Below are positions 9,345 to 19,911 of a stretch of DNA of 64,000 nt, piece by piece. Both the position numbers and the translations under genes were made by a program. How positions within the stretch are numbered: the stretch's first letter is position 1; every line of letters begins with the position of its first letter. The DNA lies in the NCBI GenBank assembly GCA_958510875.1, contig OY294069.1, positions 3,658,001-3,722,000 of the forward strand. Direction: 5' to 3'. The notes under the pieces were generated by a model. That model worked only from the letters and a program-made list of their open reading frames with translations, did not search any database and was not told where the DNA came from. Source of the DNA: Endomychus coccineus (lineage: Eukaryota; Arthropoda; Insecta; Coleoptera; Endomychidae).

Positions 9345-12300
9345 ATGCCTGATTCAAATGAAAATGCTAACAGATTAAAATCATTAATAAAGAAACGGGG
9401 TACTTTGAAAGCAAAATTAACTTCTTTCAGAAATTTTCTAAATAAGTTTGAACCCGATCACATGTCTGAGGAGTTACAAATACGCTACAATGATATCGAA
9501 ATAATTTATAGTCAATTCAATGAAATTCAAAATGATATTGAAGAATTAAACGATGACGAAGATGAGGCATTAAGTCAACGCGAAGCTTTTGAAACTCATT
9601 ATTATCAGAATCTTGGTATCGGAAAGCGTTTACTTACAAACATTCAAAGCAATATTGTTCCTGGATCTCCACCATATCAACAACGTGTGAAGTTACCTGA
9701 AATTAAAATTCCCGGCTTTGATGGACGTTTTAATGAATGGTTAAATTTTCATGATTCATTCTTTTCGTTAATACATTCAAATACTAATATTTCTAATATC
9801 GATAAATTTCAATACCTGATAGCAGCTTTGAGTGGAGATGCTGCTCGAGTTATTCAAGCAATATCTATCTCAGATTCTAATTATTCAATTGCTTGGAATA
9901 AATTAATAGAAAGATTTGAAGACAGGGAAAGCATTATCATAAAACATATACAATGCCTATTTGAATTACCACCTGTAGCCAAAGAATCATCAGGGTTGTT
10001 ACGTCAACTATCGGACGATATTTCAAATCAATTAGAGGCGATTAAAACTATAGATGACCCAAACAATTTAGCAAACAGGCTGCTAATTCATTTAGTTTGT
10101 CAAAAGCTAGACTATAGCACAAAGCGCGAATGGGAACGCCACATCGTTGAACAAAAAGCTCCCACCATTGAATGTCTTACAACATTTTTAGCAAATAGAG
10201 CAAAACTATTAGATAAATTGTTCAATAATAAGTCTCTAAATCATAACCTATCAAATACTGGTCGTGACAAGACCAAGTTGCCCGGTAATTCGAAACCCAA
10301 TTTCAATTATCTCGTTGCACAACCAAGGGTTTGTTCATTCTGCAAAGATGCAGAAAAACCGCATTCCATTTTTACATGCCAACAATTTCTATCGTTGACC
10401 TTAGAGTCGCGGATAACACAATCAAAAATTCGTAAGTTATGTCAGAATTGTTTATACCTGGGTCATGATGTGCAAAGTTGCAAATCAAGGTATTCATGCA
10501 AGATATGTCATAAAAAACATCATACATTGTTGCACAATGGAAACTTAATCACACCAATACAAATCAATCAACCATCGACGTCACAGCAAGGTAGCTCCCC
10601 TACCGTGACCCATTGTGCACATGCAATGCAAGCACAAACATTGTTATCAACCGCAATGGTCACAATTTTTGATATCACAGGTCAGAAACATCAATGTCGG
10701 GTTCTACTTGATTCAGGCTCGCAATCAAACTTTATATCTGCTGAAACATGTAGTCGCTTAAAGTTAGAACAAAACAAAACTTTCATTCCGGTGATAGGAA
10801 TTAACCAATCTAAATCAAATATTACTTCTAGCACTTCTATAAACTTGAAATCAAATACAAACGATTTTCAAGTTGAATTGCAATGTTTGGTCTTGCCTAA
10901 AATTACAGCACATCTACCAAGTGAACCAATTGATATTTCACATATACATATTCCCACAAACATACAGCTAGCAGATCCGACATTTTATAAGCCCGCTAAT
11001 ATAGATTTATTGATAGGTGCAAATCTATTTTGGGATTTGTTATGCATAGGTCAAATTAAGATTTCTGATTCAAATTTAATATTACATAAAACAAAATTGG
11101 GCTGGATAGTCTCAGGTAGTCATGTGTTTCCTAGATATCATATTCAATGCAATTTGAGTATAAATGACAAAATTCACAATCAAATATCCAAATTTTGGGA
11201 ACTTGAAAATTATCAAGAAGGCAGATCGAACTTATCACGTGAAGAGAAAATGTGCGAAAATCATTTTTCACAAACCACAAGGCGTCACAATAATGGTCAG
11301 TTTATTGTAAGCATTCCCTTCAAATCAAATGTGCAAGCCTTAGGAAACTCATATACAAATGCATTGAAACGGTTTTATGCTCTGGAACGGAAGCTCGATA
11401 AAAATTTGGCATTAAAACAACAATATGGTGATTTCATGTCCGAATATGAAGCATTAGGCCACATGACGAATGTAACTGACCAAGACAGTCATGATCGCGG
11501 ATTTTACCTGCCTCATCATGCAGTTTTTAAACAGGACAGTTCAACTACCAAGTTAAGGGTGGTTTTTGACGGTTCCGCCAAAACAACATCCGGTCTATCA
11601 TTAAACGATGTTCAAATGATAGGACCCGCGCTTCAAAATGATTTATTCAGCATTTTAGTACGCTTTAGACAGCATTCATTCGTGATTAAAGCGGACATCG
11701 CAAAAATGTATAGGCAGATATTAATTGAGCCCGATCAACGCGAGTACCAGAAAATATTTTGGCGCTCGGACGCTACTCAACCTGTAAAAGTTTACAGTCT
11801 CAATACAGTGACATATGGCACCGGAAGTGCACCATATCTAGCTATAAAATCTTTAAAGCACCTAGCTGCAGAAAATCATCACACTAATTCAAAGATTACG
11901 AATAATATTATCACTAATGATTTTTATGTTGACGATCTTTTAACTGGGGCTGAAACAGTAGAAGAGCTTACTCAAATCAAAACTAATGTGACTGATTTAC
12001 TAGCAACGGCAGGATTTGACTTAAGAAAATGGGTATCAAATACAAATTACGAGCCGATCGAAGCACAACCAGTTCACATTGTGCAATCATTACTTACGGA
12101 AAACATAACAGAATCAAAAACATTAGGCGTTCTTTGGAATAATTTGTCTGACTCACTGCAATATAAAGTACAATTGGAAAAAACAAATCGCATCACAAAA
12201 CGTTCGATATTATCCGAAATTTCTCAACTCTTCGATCCCCTAGGTTTAATAGGTCCAACTACTATACTAGCAAAGCTGATATTACAAACCCTATGGCAAC

Positions 12301-12473
12301 TAGAGCTCGGATGGGACGAACCTATTCCTTTAGCTCTAAACACTCAATGGTGTCAATTTAAACAAACATTACCAGTTCTAAACGATATTCTCATACCGCG
12401 ACACATTAGTTGCAAAAAACCACACACCATAGAACTCCATGGATTTTGTGATGCATCTGAGCGCGCATACTAG
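9345..12473 (+). CDS. BEL/Pao Gag-Pol, N-terminal part (gag, protease, RT) to premature stop
   Basis: Starts at MPDSNENANRLK and runs 1042 codons to TAG at 12471-12473. Domains in order: a gag domain of the DUF1759 type (around residue 120, KIPGFDGRFNEWLNFHDSF); cysteine-rich zinc knuckles (CSFC near 330, CQNC near 366, CKICHKKHH near 385); an aspartic protease with LLDSGSQSNF near 455; RT with LRVVFDGSAK near 738, DIAKMYRQI near 784 and the catalytic FYVDDL near 860; then the first RNase H motif LHGFCDASERAY at the end. The protein would replicate the element inside a virus-like particle. The frame stops only because a tandem duplication begins here; the downstream part resumes in the same frame at 12492. 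Gag and Pol share one frame, as is usual for BEL/Pao. Confidence 0.95.
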   Translation: MPDSNENANRLKSLIKKRGTLKAKLTSFRNFLNKFEPDHMSEELQIRYNDIEIIYSQFNEIQNDIEELNDDEDEALSQREAFETHYYQNLGIGKRLLTNIQSNIVPGSPPYQQRVKLPEIKIPGFDGRFNEWLNFHDSFFSLIHSNTNISNIDKFQYLIAALSGDAARVIQAISISDSNYSIAWNKLIERFEDRESIIIKHIQCLFELPPVAKESSGLLRQLSDDISNQLEAIKTIDDPNNLANRLLIHLVCQKLDYSTKREWERHIVEQKAPTIECLTTFLANRAKLLDKLFNNKSLNHNLSNTGRDKTKLPGNSKPNFNYLVAQPRVCSFCKDAEKPHSIFTCQQFLSLTLESRITQSKIRKLCQNCLYLGHDVQSCKSRYSCKICHKKHHTLLHNGNLITPIQINQPSTSQQGSSPTVTHCAHAMQAQTLLSTAMVTIFDITGQKHQCRVLLDSGSQSNFISAETCSRLKLEQNKTFIPVIGINQSKSNITSSTSINLKSNTNDFQVELQCLVLPKITAHLPSEPIDISHIHIPTNIQLADPTFYKPANIDLLIGANLFWDLLCIGQIKISDSNLILHKTKLGWIVSGSHVFPRYHIQCNLSINDKIHNQISKFWELENYQEGRSNLSREEKMCENHFSQTTRRHNNGQFIVSIPFKSNVQALGNSYTNALKRFYALERKLDKNLALKQQYGDFMSEYEALGHMTNVTDQDSHDRGFYLPHHAVFKQDSSTTKLRVVFDGSAKTTSGLSLNDVQMIGPALQNDLFSILVRFRQHSFVIKADIAKMYRQILIEPDQREYQKIFWRSDATQPVKVYSLNTVTYGTGSAPYLAIKSLKHLAAENHHTNSKITNNIITNDFYVDDLLTGAETVEELTQIKTNVTDLLATAGFDLRKWVSNTNYEPIEAQPVHIVQSLLTENITESKTLGVLWNNLSDSLQYKVQLEKTNRITKRSILSEISQLFDPLGLIGPTTILAKLILQTLWQLELGWDEPIPLALNTQWCQFKQTLPVLNDILIPRHISCKKPHTIELHGFCDASERAY

Positions 12474-12707
12474 GTCCAACTACTATACTAGCAAACTACT
12501 ATACTAGCAAAGCTGATATTACAAACCCTATGGCAACTAGAGCTCGGATGGGACGAACCTATTCCTTTAGCTCTAAACACTCAATGGTGTCAATTTAAAC
12601 AAACATTACCAGTTCTAAACGATATTCTCATACCGCGACACATTAGTTGCAAAAAACCACACACCATAGAACTCCATGGATTTTGTGATGCATCTGAGCG
12701 CGCATAC
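12250..12707 (+). repeat. Tandem duplication inside pol, net +237 bp with two in-frame stops
   Basis: DNA from 12250 to 12470 is repeated starting at 12471 (TAGGTCCAAC at both places, shift 221). Within the second copy a 16-bp unit, ACTACTATACTAGCAA, is itself doubled, so downstream bases are shifted by 237, which is 79 codons. The reading frame is therefore kept, but TAG codons occur at 12471-12473 and 12489-12491. The two copies look identical by eye. Confidence 0.93.
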
Positions 12708-14747
12708 GGTGCATGTTTATACTTAAAAACAACAAATCAATTCGAAAATATATCGGTTAAATTGATCTGCGCGAAATCACGGGTCGCTCCACTAAAAATT
12801 ATTTCTTTACCACGTTTAGAATTGAGTGGAGCCCTATTACTTGCTCAATTAGCAAAAAAGGTAAAAAACTCATTAACTATTACCGCCATCCGCGAATATT
12901 ATTGGTGCGATTCCACTATAACATTGTCTTGGATAGCAGGAGCACCCAATCGTTTTAAACAATTTGTAGCCAACCGAGTGTCGGAAATACAAGAACTTAC
13001 ACAGTCTCATAACTCATACTGGCGGCATGTACCCAGTGCTGATAATCCCGCGGACATAATATCACGGGGTCTTACTCCGGGGCAACTAAAAGAGTCCAAA
13101 TTGTGGTGGGAAGGTCCAGATTTTCTACAAAGGATTGAGAAGTACTGGCCAGTGACACCAGCTACCAAAGACATCATTCCAGAACAGAAACTATCAGACG
13201 AGACATGTCTTATAGCACAAACGAATCATAATAATTTCAATTTAATAACTAAATTTTCCTGTTATAAAAAGCTGAAAAGAATTACCGCATATGTGTTACG
13301 GTTCAGTAATAACATCAAGGCTAAGATTAACAGCGTCGGCACACGTACTGGGTTACTTTCGATTGACGAGTTAAAAGGCGCAGAGACCGCCATTATAAAA
13401 ATTATTCAAAACATTCATTTCAATGGCGAAATTCAAGCCCTCAAAAAAAATTTGCGAGTAAATAATCATAGCAAATTGTTATCATTGAAACCATTTTTAG
13501 ATGAAAATGAAGTAATTCGGGTAGGTGGCAGATTAAGTCAATCTAATCTGGAGTTTCAACAGAAACACCCCATTGTTTTACCTAGCAGTGACCATTTTAC
13601 AAATTTGTTAATCAGCAATGAACACAAGCGTTTAATGCACGCCGGGTGTGGCGCTACGTTAGCATCGTTAAGGTGCAAATATTGGCTGATTGCAGGTAAA
13701 AGCAGTGTTCGAAATGTTTTAAGAAAATGTATTCCTTGTTTTCGAGTTAAGCCAAGAATCATTAATCCCGTCATGGGAGATTTACCATCATATCGTTTAG
13801 AATCATGCCGCCCCTTCATCAAAACGGGAATAGACTATGCAGGTCCTTTTCTAATAAAAGAAGGTTCAAAATCACGTAAGCGTTTAGTCAAGGCCTACAT
13901 TGCAGTGTTTGTATGTATGGCTACTAAAGCACTTCACATAGAATTAGTCAGTGATCTGACAACCGACGCATTTCTCGCTGCGTTATATCGTTTTATGGCC
14001 CGCCGCGGCAAGGTCACCGATATATTTTCAGACAATGGGACAAATTTCGTAGGCGCAAATAATGAATTGAAATCGTTGAAAGAATTATTTGATAACGAGA
14101 TCAATGGTACCCACATAATCAACATCTTGACCGAAGACAGCATAAAGTGGCATTTCATACCACCTAGAGCACCTCACTTTGGAGGACTCTGGGAAGCATC
14201 AGTAAAATCCATAAAACATCATTTAAAACGAATAATAGGAAACGCCAATTTAACGTTTGAAGCATTTACTACGATATTAACACAAATTGAAGCTATATTA
14301 AATTCTCGACCCATCACACCCTTGTCTAATGACCCACATGACTTCCTTTATCTCACTCCTGGACATTTTTTAATTGGTGACTCGCTATTATCTTCCCCAC
14401 ATCCTGACATCACCCACATACAGCAAAATAGGTTATCCCGATGGCAGTACATTGAGCAACTGCGTCAACACTTTTGGAAGCGGTGGAGCAAGGAATATAT
14501 TTCTTCCTTGCAGCAACGAAGTAAATGGAAGACTCAACCGGAAAATGCCATGGAACTTCAAGTGGGAAACATGGTCATACTTAAAGAAGATCATCTACCA
14601 CCATTACGATGGCTGACGGGTAGAGTAACGGAATTACATCCAGGAAAGGACAACAACACTAGAGTGATTTCAATAAAAACATCCAACGGCATTATTAAAC
14701 GTGCAGTGTCCCGTGTGTGTTTATTACCCATCGATGATAATGTTTAA
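12492..14747 (+). CDS. BEL/Pao Pol, C-terminal part (RNase H, integrase) after the stops
   Basis: Same frame as the upstream part, open from the codon after the second TAG to TAA at 14745-14747. It repeats the end of RT and LHGFCDASERAYG, then continues into RNase H (LPRLELSGALLLAQL, CDSTITLSWI, NPADIISRG). The integrase zinc finger is at about 13622-13740 (HKRLMHAGC...CIPC), and the catalytic core follows with Asp in GIDYAGPF, Asp in FSDNGTNF and Glu in GLWEASVKS. The last ~100 residues (VGNMVILKEDHLPPLRWLTG) are the DUF5641-type C-terminal domain. No other stop or shift was seen. It has no natural start of its own; it would be made only by readthrough of two stops or from a copy lacking the duplication. 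Confidence 0.93.
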   Translation, partial: QTTILAKLILQTLWQLELGWDEPIPLALNTQWCQFKQTLPVLNDILIPRHISCKKPHTIELHGFCDASERAYGACLYLKTTNQFENISVKLICAKSRVAPLKIISLPRLELSGALLLAQLAKKVKNSLTITAIREYYWCDSTITLSWIAGAPNRFKQFVANRVSEIQELTQSHNSYWRHVPSADNPADIISRGLTPGQLKESKLWWEGPDFLQRIEKYWPVTPATKDIIPEQKLSDETCLIAQTNHNNFNLITKFSCYKKLKRITAYVLRFSNNIKAKINSVGTRTGLLSIDELKGAETAIIKIIQNIHFNGEIQALKKNLRVNNHSKLLSLKPFLDENEVIRVGGRLSQSNLEFQQKHPIVLPSSDHFTNLLISNEHKRLMHAGCGATLASLRCKYWLIAGKSSVRNVLRKCIPCFRVKPRIINPVMGDLPSYRLESCRPFIKTGIDYAGPFLIKEGSKSRKRLVKAYIAVFVCMATKALHIELVSDLTTDAFLAALYRFMARRGKVTDIFSDNGTNFVGANNELKSLKELFDNEINGTHIINILTEDSIKWHFIPPRAPHFGGLWEASVKSIKHHLKRIIGNANLTFEAFTTILTQIEAILNSRPITPLSNDPHDFLYLTPGHFLIGDSLLSSPHPDITHIQQNRLSRWQYIEQLRQHFWKRWSKEYISSLQQRSKWKTQPENAMELQVGNMVILKEDHLPPLRWLTGRVTELHPGKDNNTRVISIKTSNGIIKRAVSRVCLLPIDDNV

Positions 14748-14977
14748 GTGAACCCGGTCGACTGCAACAAATGATCTACAATGTATCTGGAACATACTCG
14801 TATTATTGATCTGTATATATTGTATTTGTAACATATTATTCTATGTAAATGTATATATTTGTATTATGATATAATGTCCATATGAATGTATATCCATGAC
14901 CTATTGACCTTCGTGGAACTCCATTGCACTACCAGCTCATGGGTAGTAAACCCACAGATCTTTCAAGGGGGGGAGTA
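14748..14977 (+). other. BEL/Pao 3' untranslated part with polypurine tract
   Basis: Short AT-rich spacer. The polypurine tract AAGGGGGGGAG at 14965-14975 lies 2 nt before the 3' LTR and would prime plus-strand synthesis. Confidence 0.85.
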
Positions 14978-15525
14978 TGTTTGTTCCAAACCAAAGACAT
15001 CCTTTGAAAGATCCATAAAACTCAATTGTAAATATTCCTGTATTATATTAGGTATCGTAATTATTTAAGTGAACCGAAATGAGCTTAATCCGTTTATAAT
15101 AGGTATTTTGGAACAAAGTGATACTGGACTTTCCTGTCGTAAACACAAAGTAAGAATTCGCAGAAAGGTTGCATAGCAATAAACGATTAAGCGGAATTTT
15201 CCAATAAGACATAGAATGAACTTCTACCTCTAAATATTATACCGAATGACAAACAACCCCATGAGGAGTGTAGTAGGGATAACTGTTTAGTTTAGAATTT
15301 CTATCAGGCTGTAATTGGTAGTATATTTCCAACTATTGAATTTGTCACTCGCTTTTATATTTCACCATTACTATTACTAAATACAAGCAAATATAATCAA
15401 GTCGTGTTTTATTACAAGTGTTGGGAAGAATATTCAATCATTTCAAGGTGCGATCAATGCTGTCGCATCTAAACATTTCGCATCCAATCACTTTAAGGTG
15501 CGATCACTGCTGTCGCATCTTAACA
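14978..15525 (+). repeat. BEL/Pao 3' LTR
   Basis: Same length and, by eye, same sequence as 8478-9025. It is followed by the 5-bp target duplication CCAAC. Confidence 0.95.
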
Positions 15526-15530
15526 CCAAC

Positions 15531-16742
15531 CAATCCCAAAATGGAAGAAGAAGATACTTTTCTAATAGTAATAGACTCCGCACTATTACCTGTGATCTTT
15601 GGAGTAATGAAGGAAGCAACCAATATCGAACTCATCCAATATCTAGAGAGCTCCAAAATCGTGAATGACTGCTCTATGGTTTTCGTCAGCAGTGAACAAC
15701 AGAAGATCTGCTTGCCTATGGTGCACATGTATGGCAGGAATCTATAGGAAAATATGGGGAATCTCTAGCTGTAGCATTGGATATCTTCAACACAATTGAC
15801 AAGTGGGTCTGGCACCCACCAAAGCTTTCTTTGGAAACTTCCGTCATGTAGTTAGCCGCCTCAACTCTGTCGCTAATTATCAAGTCTTCTCTCAGATGCA
15901 TCACTCTATGTGGTGACTATTAACGCTGGTCTAACACAGGGATCTGTCTTGGCACCAACTTTGTTGCTGCTCCATGTCAACGATCTGTTGGAAGTGACCA
16001 CTTATCCCGTCCCCAGCCTCGCGGATGATGGTACATTTCAAACCACTTCCTGATCTCGAGCCCTATATCATCCAATGAAGCCTTTGCAGCGAGTCACAGA
16101 CATGTTGAAGCAAATAATGAACTATTCTGGAATAGTTCCGTAATGCAACCAAAACTCAAGGTTGCATCATGTCAGATACAACTATTTCATGAATTCTTCA
16201 ATATCCATGATAGGGATCATAACTAACAGCACCATTATGAATTCATTGAAGTCTCTAGAACATTGTAAAAAGGTCGGCGATCTATCCCTTTCCTATAGAT
16301 ATCTCCATGGTCGGTGTTCATCAGGAATCTCGTCTGTTATTCCATCACGGAAGATTTCAGATATGCTAGTCATGATAGTCACCCCTCCTTGGTCGAGCGC
16401 GAGACCTACCGCGCACTTCTTTCTACCAGAAATTTTTCTGTCGAACGGCGAATTTGTGTAACTCCTTCCCTAATGAGGTCTTTCCTTCCAAACCTTCGAG
16501 AAAATTCGAATATCTCCTCCTCCCCAACATTTTACCGCTGGCTCACACGATGTCCACCGCGATTAGCATGTGTAATTCGTTCGCAATTATGAAACAGCAG
16601 CTAGACAGATATTGTGGTGTATTCATCATGGAGCTCTTCCATTTTAGACGAGAGGTACCTGACCATTTGAATACGGTGTATTCCCAGAAGGTGAAGACCG
16701 CTCCCTTGGCCTGCAACCTCTCCGGATCTAACTCTTTGTAAT
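15531..16742 (+). pseudogene. LINE (Jockey/R1-like) RT, 3' side of BEL insertion
   Basis: Continues the LINE broken at 8477. In pieces and several frames it reads PIPK, then IELIQYLESSKIVND, GESLAVALDIF (RT block A, with D kept), INAGLTQGSVLAPT near 15918-15960 (block B, normally AGVPQGS), HVNDLLE, and SLADDGTF near 16015 (the catalytic DD). Near 16310-16480 come the LINE C-terminal pieces HPSLVERETYRALLSTRNFS and NSFPNEVFPSKPS, matching the usual ending ...LWNSLPxxVFP. Many indels and stops are present. The end near 16740 is my estimate; no poly(A) or simple-repeat tail was seen. Confidence 0.75.
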
Positions 16743-17965
16743 ATTTTTTCCTTCGTTATTATCAAAGAGATGAGTGACGAGTAGAAAACTATTGTGAAGT
16801 TGTGTGTTCATCAAACAAGTTGTGACAATTTCGTTATTGTGCAACTTTCATGTAGGATAATTTTGGTGGAATTATTTATTTTTAAGAGTTCGACAACCTG
16901 TCGATTGCCTGAATCTCGAAAACATCCTGTAGATCAAAATGTATCAACCAATGATGAACTGAACGCAATTCTATTGAATTGTATTCCGTGTAGCTATAAT
17001 AACGTCTTGATTCGGTCGTTGCGTCACTGGTTTCTGGTAATAAATATGTACGTTGATTTATGCGGCCAATTTATTTCTAAATTGGAACAGATTCAAAGTT
17101 TATTATCGTTTCGGTAGTTAAGCAAATCAACGCAATTTCGAAAATCAAAAATTAACTTCTCGCAACAAAGACGGTGGTAGCCATCAAGATAGTTGCGTTC
17201 GAGTGTAATTACTTTGAGAGCGAGTGAGTGAGGAAGAGGCGGGAGATTCAAGAAAGGCAACTTGGCTTGAATAATCAGTCTAATTGAGTTTACGCTATGA
17301 CCAATTAGCTATAGTCTTATACGGTTTTGAACTGGGCCGTATTTTACTTCAGACTAAAAGTTTAAACTCAAAATGACTTGCTTCGAATTAAATTTCGCCG
17401 CTCGACGTTCTCTCTCCATCTCGCTCCGTCTACAAATAATGTAACTTTTCGGGACACGAACCCGGTGTCGGCGATTTCATTCTCCATGATAAACTCGCGA
17501 CAAGAGATGTACGTTCTTGATTTTAGGCGTTCTCTCGTAGACTAAATGTTGATTAAAATCGTTATTTTAGTAGCTGTAATCTTTTAATCGTATCCCCTTA
17601 CCTATTATCCCGATTCCGTTTAGAGTTAAATAACCGCCAGCCTTGCTGCGAATTTTCTTTCCGTTTCTTGGCAGATTACTGGAAATTATGAAACGTGCAA
17701 TTTCTAAGACTAATTACTCGGGTTCGCAGCAATGTTTCAAATATGCCTTTGTAGGTTGAAACAACTTCCCGACTGAGCTGAAATATCTCTTCCCGTTGTA
17801 CCACTTTTATATAAGTTTCGCTGAAAAAAGTTCCTTAGCTATCATAAGTTTCACTTTCCTCACTTTACGAAGTATGAGGTGTGAGGGAAATATTGTAATT
17901 GACCCCAAACATTTTTTTTCGGATTTTCGTATCGCGGAGTTCTTCCCCAACCGCTCAAAAACCCT
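16743..17965. other. No gene recognised
   Basis: Somewhat higher GC than the neighbours between about 17150 and 17500, but I see no conserved motif or RNA signature. Confidence 0.4.
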
Positions 17966-17970
17966 TTTCT

Positions 17971-18272
17971 CTTTGAACAGAAGAGTCTTAAGACTGGTGG
18001 TGAGACTCCTTGCAAGACATTGTTATTTTAATGAACATCTACACCTGATGGGCATTGTTGGCGACCAAGATTGCTTATAGCAAATAGTCTCACGGAACTG
18101 CCTCTCGTATTCTTGAAGAATCTTTGAACAGAAGAGTCTTAAGACTGGTGATGAGACTCCTTGCAAGACATTGTTATTTTAATGAACATATACACCTGAT
18201 GGGCATTGTTGGTGACCAAGATTGCTTATAGCGAATAGTCTCACGAAACTGCCTCTCGTATCCTTGAAGAAT
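17971..18272 (+). repeat. 151-bp tandem duplication in LINE remnant
   Basis: CTTTGAACAGAAGAGTCTTA starts at 17971 and again at 18122. The two 151-bp copies differ at only a few positions, so the duplication happened long after the LINE inserted. Confidence 0.9.
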
Positions 18273-18340
18273 GTTTAGCACTGGCTTTTTTCCGGCTGAA
18301 AGACCTCGGCAACGCATGCATACCACCTGAGATCATAAGA
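17985..18340 (+). pseudogene. LINE RNase H / C-terminal fragment
   Basis: The plus strand reads RLLARHCYFNEHLHLMGIVGDQDCL, close to the GHCxLNxHLxxMGI...C block after RNase H in R1/Jockey-type LINEs. After the duplication it reads ETASRILEECLALAFFRL, the matching ETAxHxLxECPAL block. The duplication repeats the first block. Stops separate the pieces. Confidence 0.7.
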
Positions 18341-18801
18341 GTCAACGGTCCATGCTGAATCCTAGCCTTCGGCACTACCTTGGTCCTGAAGGACTGAGTC
18401 TGTATCAATGGACACACAATGGCGTTCCGAGTACTCTGGACATGTCCACCTCTATCTTGATCGACAGAAGAGTTTTGCAAGGCAAAACAGAATAAGTGGC
18501 AATTTTGCTGTATACCTCTGTGCGGTAAGACAGTTTAAATAGTCAAATGATGCAAAATTGGCTTAGGGTAAAATAGGCTAATTTTCCGATTGGTAAAAAG
18601 GGAAGAAAAGCAGGAAGGCACAACAGATCATTATTATTTCCTCTAAATTGTCTAAGCTGCAATATTTTTGTATGGCCTGAAAACTGGTCGGATTGGACAA
18701 AAATAAGCCACGTATTTCTTCTATTTGCAGTTGACTCGAGCGCCACAAAAGTTATGATACAGACCTGATAACTGGCTTATCCGATGTAGAAATAAAAATA
18801 A

Positions 18802-19911
18802 GTGTGGCACTCGGGGACTGCCGCGGTAAAGCTATTGCATAGCATGTTTTATCAACTTATGCAATTATAATTATTTATTTCTTTAAATTTATGCAGCATT
18901 TTTTTTTCTTTGATATTTTAATTCAAGTTTTTTCTTTCATATTAGTTCAAGTTACACTTTTTGAGCGTGGTGACCAATAAGAAAACAATTTTTTTTTTTA
19001 TTGAATAAATGAAAAGTTAATATCGTTTAAAATATTTTTATTATCTTACAATACATGAAGGTTATTCAGGACTTTTAATCATTGAAACTATAGGTTTATG
19101 GTAACTGGAATAGAAACATAAGTTTGAGACTTGATATCCTCTAAATATCTGGAAAATACCGCGTCAATGGTGATCCCATATTTTGTTGTGGGTCCTTGTG
19201 GATCATTATTCATTTTCAAATTCAATTTTTCCGAAAGAGAAGATGTCAACCGCTCTGATTTTTTATCAGCGAAGTTGATGTTGAAATCGCCAGCCAAGAT
19301 AAGTGGAAATTTATTACCATTTGTAGCAAGTATTTTCGACCCTTCTTCAGTGTACTCCAGTAAAGTGCGATGAATAAAATGCTCTACCTCGTCCAATTTT
19401 GGATTCGGAGAAATGTAAATTGCTACCATGACTGTGTGTAGGCCATTTCTAAGTTTGCATGAGCACGCACAAATAGCTCCAACAAATGAGCGCCTAACAT
19501 TAACATCGCTAAGTTGTGCAATATTTATTTCAATATTCGGAGTCATTTTATTAGTAACATTATTATTATTTTGGTAAATAGCTACCCCATCTTCTGGAAC
19601 AGTATCTACAACAGTATATATACCTACATGTATACTCACGAGGCGCACATGCGATGAGTGTGGCATTATAAAGATATGATAGATACCTATAATACACCTA
19701 TATACTTTCTCACAAACAGCTGCTTACGTATTCGTCCGATTTCGGAGCAGCCCGTCTCGATCCGTGCGAGCTTCGTACAGTCGTACCATATACGCTCGGC
19801 CGAGCTACATGGTAGGCGGAGTGGGGGGTGTTAGGTATTATTTTCGTTACGGAATTTCTTGATTCGGTCGCCGCGCTCAAAGCTCGCGATAAAAGCTATG
19901 TAATAGCTTAG
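18802..19911 (-). mobile_element. Helentron-type transposon, copy B (inverted, deleted)
   Basis: Read on the minus strand, the left end is at about 19911 (AAGCTATTACATAGCTTTTATCGCG) and the right end at 18802 (GAGTGCCACAC). Both match copy A at 2484-3755, including the AT-rich 3' region with its A/T runs. The DNA between the left end and the endonuclease (19600-19850) is unlike copy A. The helicase tail and the first third of the endonuclease are absent. Confidence 0.7.
19088..19598 (-). pseudogene. AP-type endonuclease, truncated (Helentron copy B)
   Basis: From GVAIYQNNNN to TIDAVFSRYLEDI the protein is nearly the same as copy A, with AGDFNINF and YISPN kept. Similarity stops upstream of GVAIY: the residues before it (about 19599-19666) are unrelated and the metal-binding Asn and Glu motifs are lost. 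The C-terminus reads YVSIPVTINL, so the S-D-H motif is also gone through a frameshift. It cannot be an active nuclease. Confidence 0.75.

Larger units (their letters stand above)
8478..15525 (+). mobile_element. Complete BEL/Pao LTR retrotransposon
   Basis: Two 548-bp LTRs (8478-9025 and 14978-15525), each TG...CA, lie at an offset of exactly 6500 bp; I found no difference between them by eye. The flanking 5-bp duplication is CCAAC (8473-8477 and 15526-15530). A primer site complementary to the tRNA-Tyr 3' end follows the 5' LTR and a polypurine tract precedes the 3' LTR. The single gag-pol frame has the BEL/Pao order: gag, zinc knuckles, protease, RT, RNase H, integrase, C-terminal domain. 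LTR identity points to a very recent insertion. The coding frame is nevertheless broken by a 237-bp duplication, so this copy could move only with help from another. It lies inside a decayed LINE in the same orientation. Confidence 0.97.

Noticed and set aside
15418..15747. 109-codon plus-strand frame across the BEL 3' LTR end
   Set aside because: It fuses LTR sequence to LINE sequence by chance of the insertion; only the LINE part after 15531 has coding origin.
16159..16741. Three overlapping small proteins of unknown function
   Set aside because: They are pieces of the LINE C-terminal region in shifting frames (for example NSFPNEVFPS).
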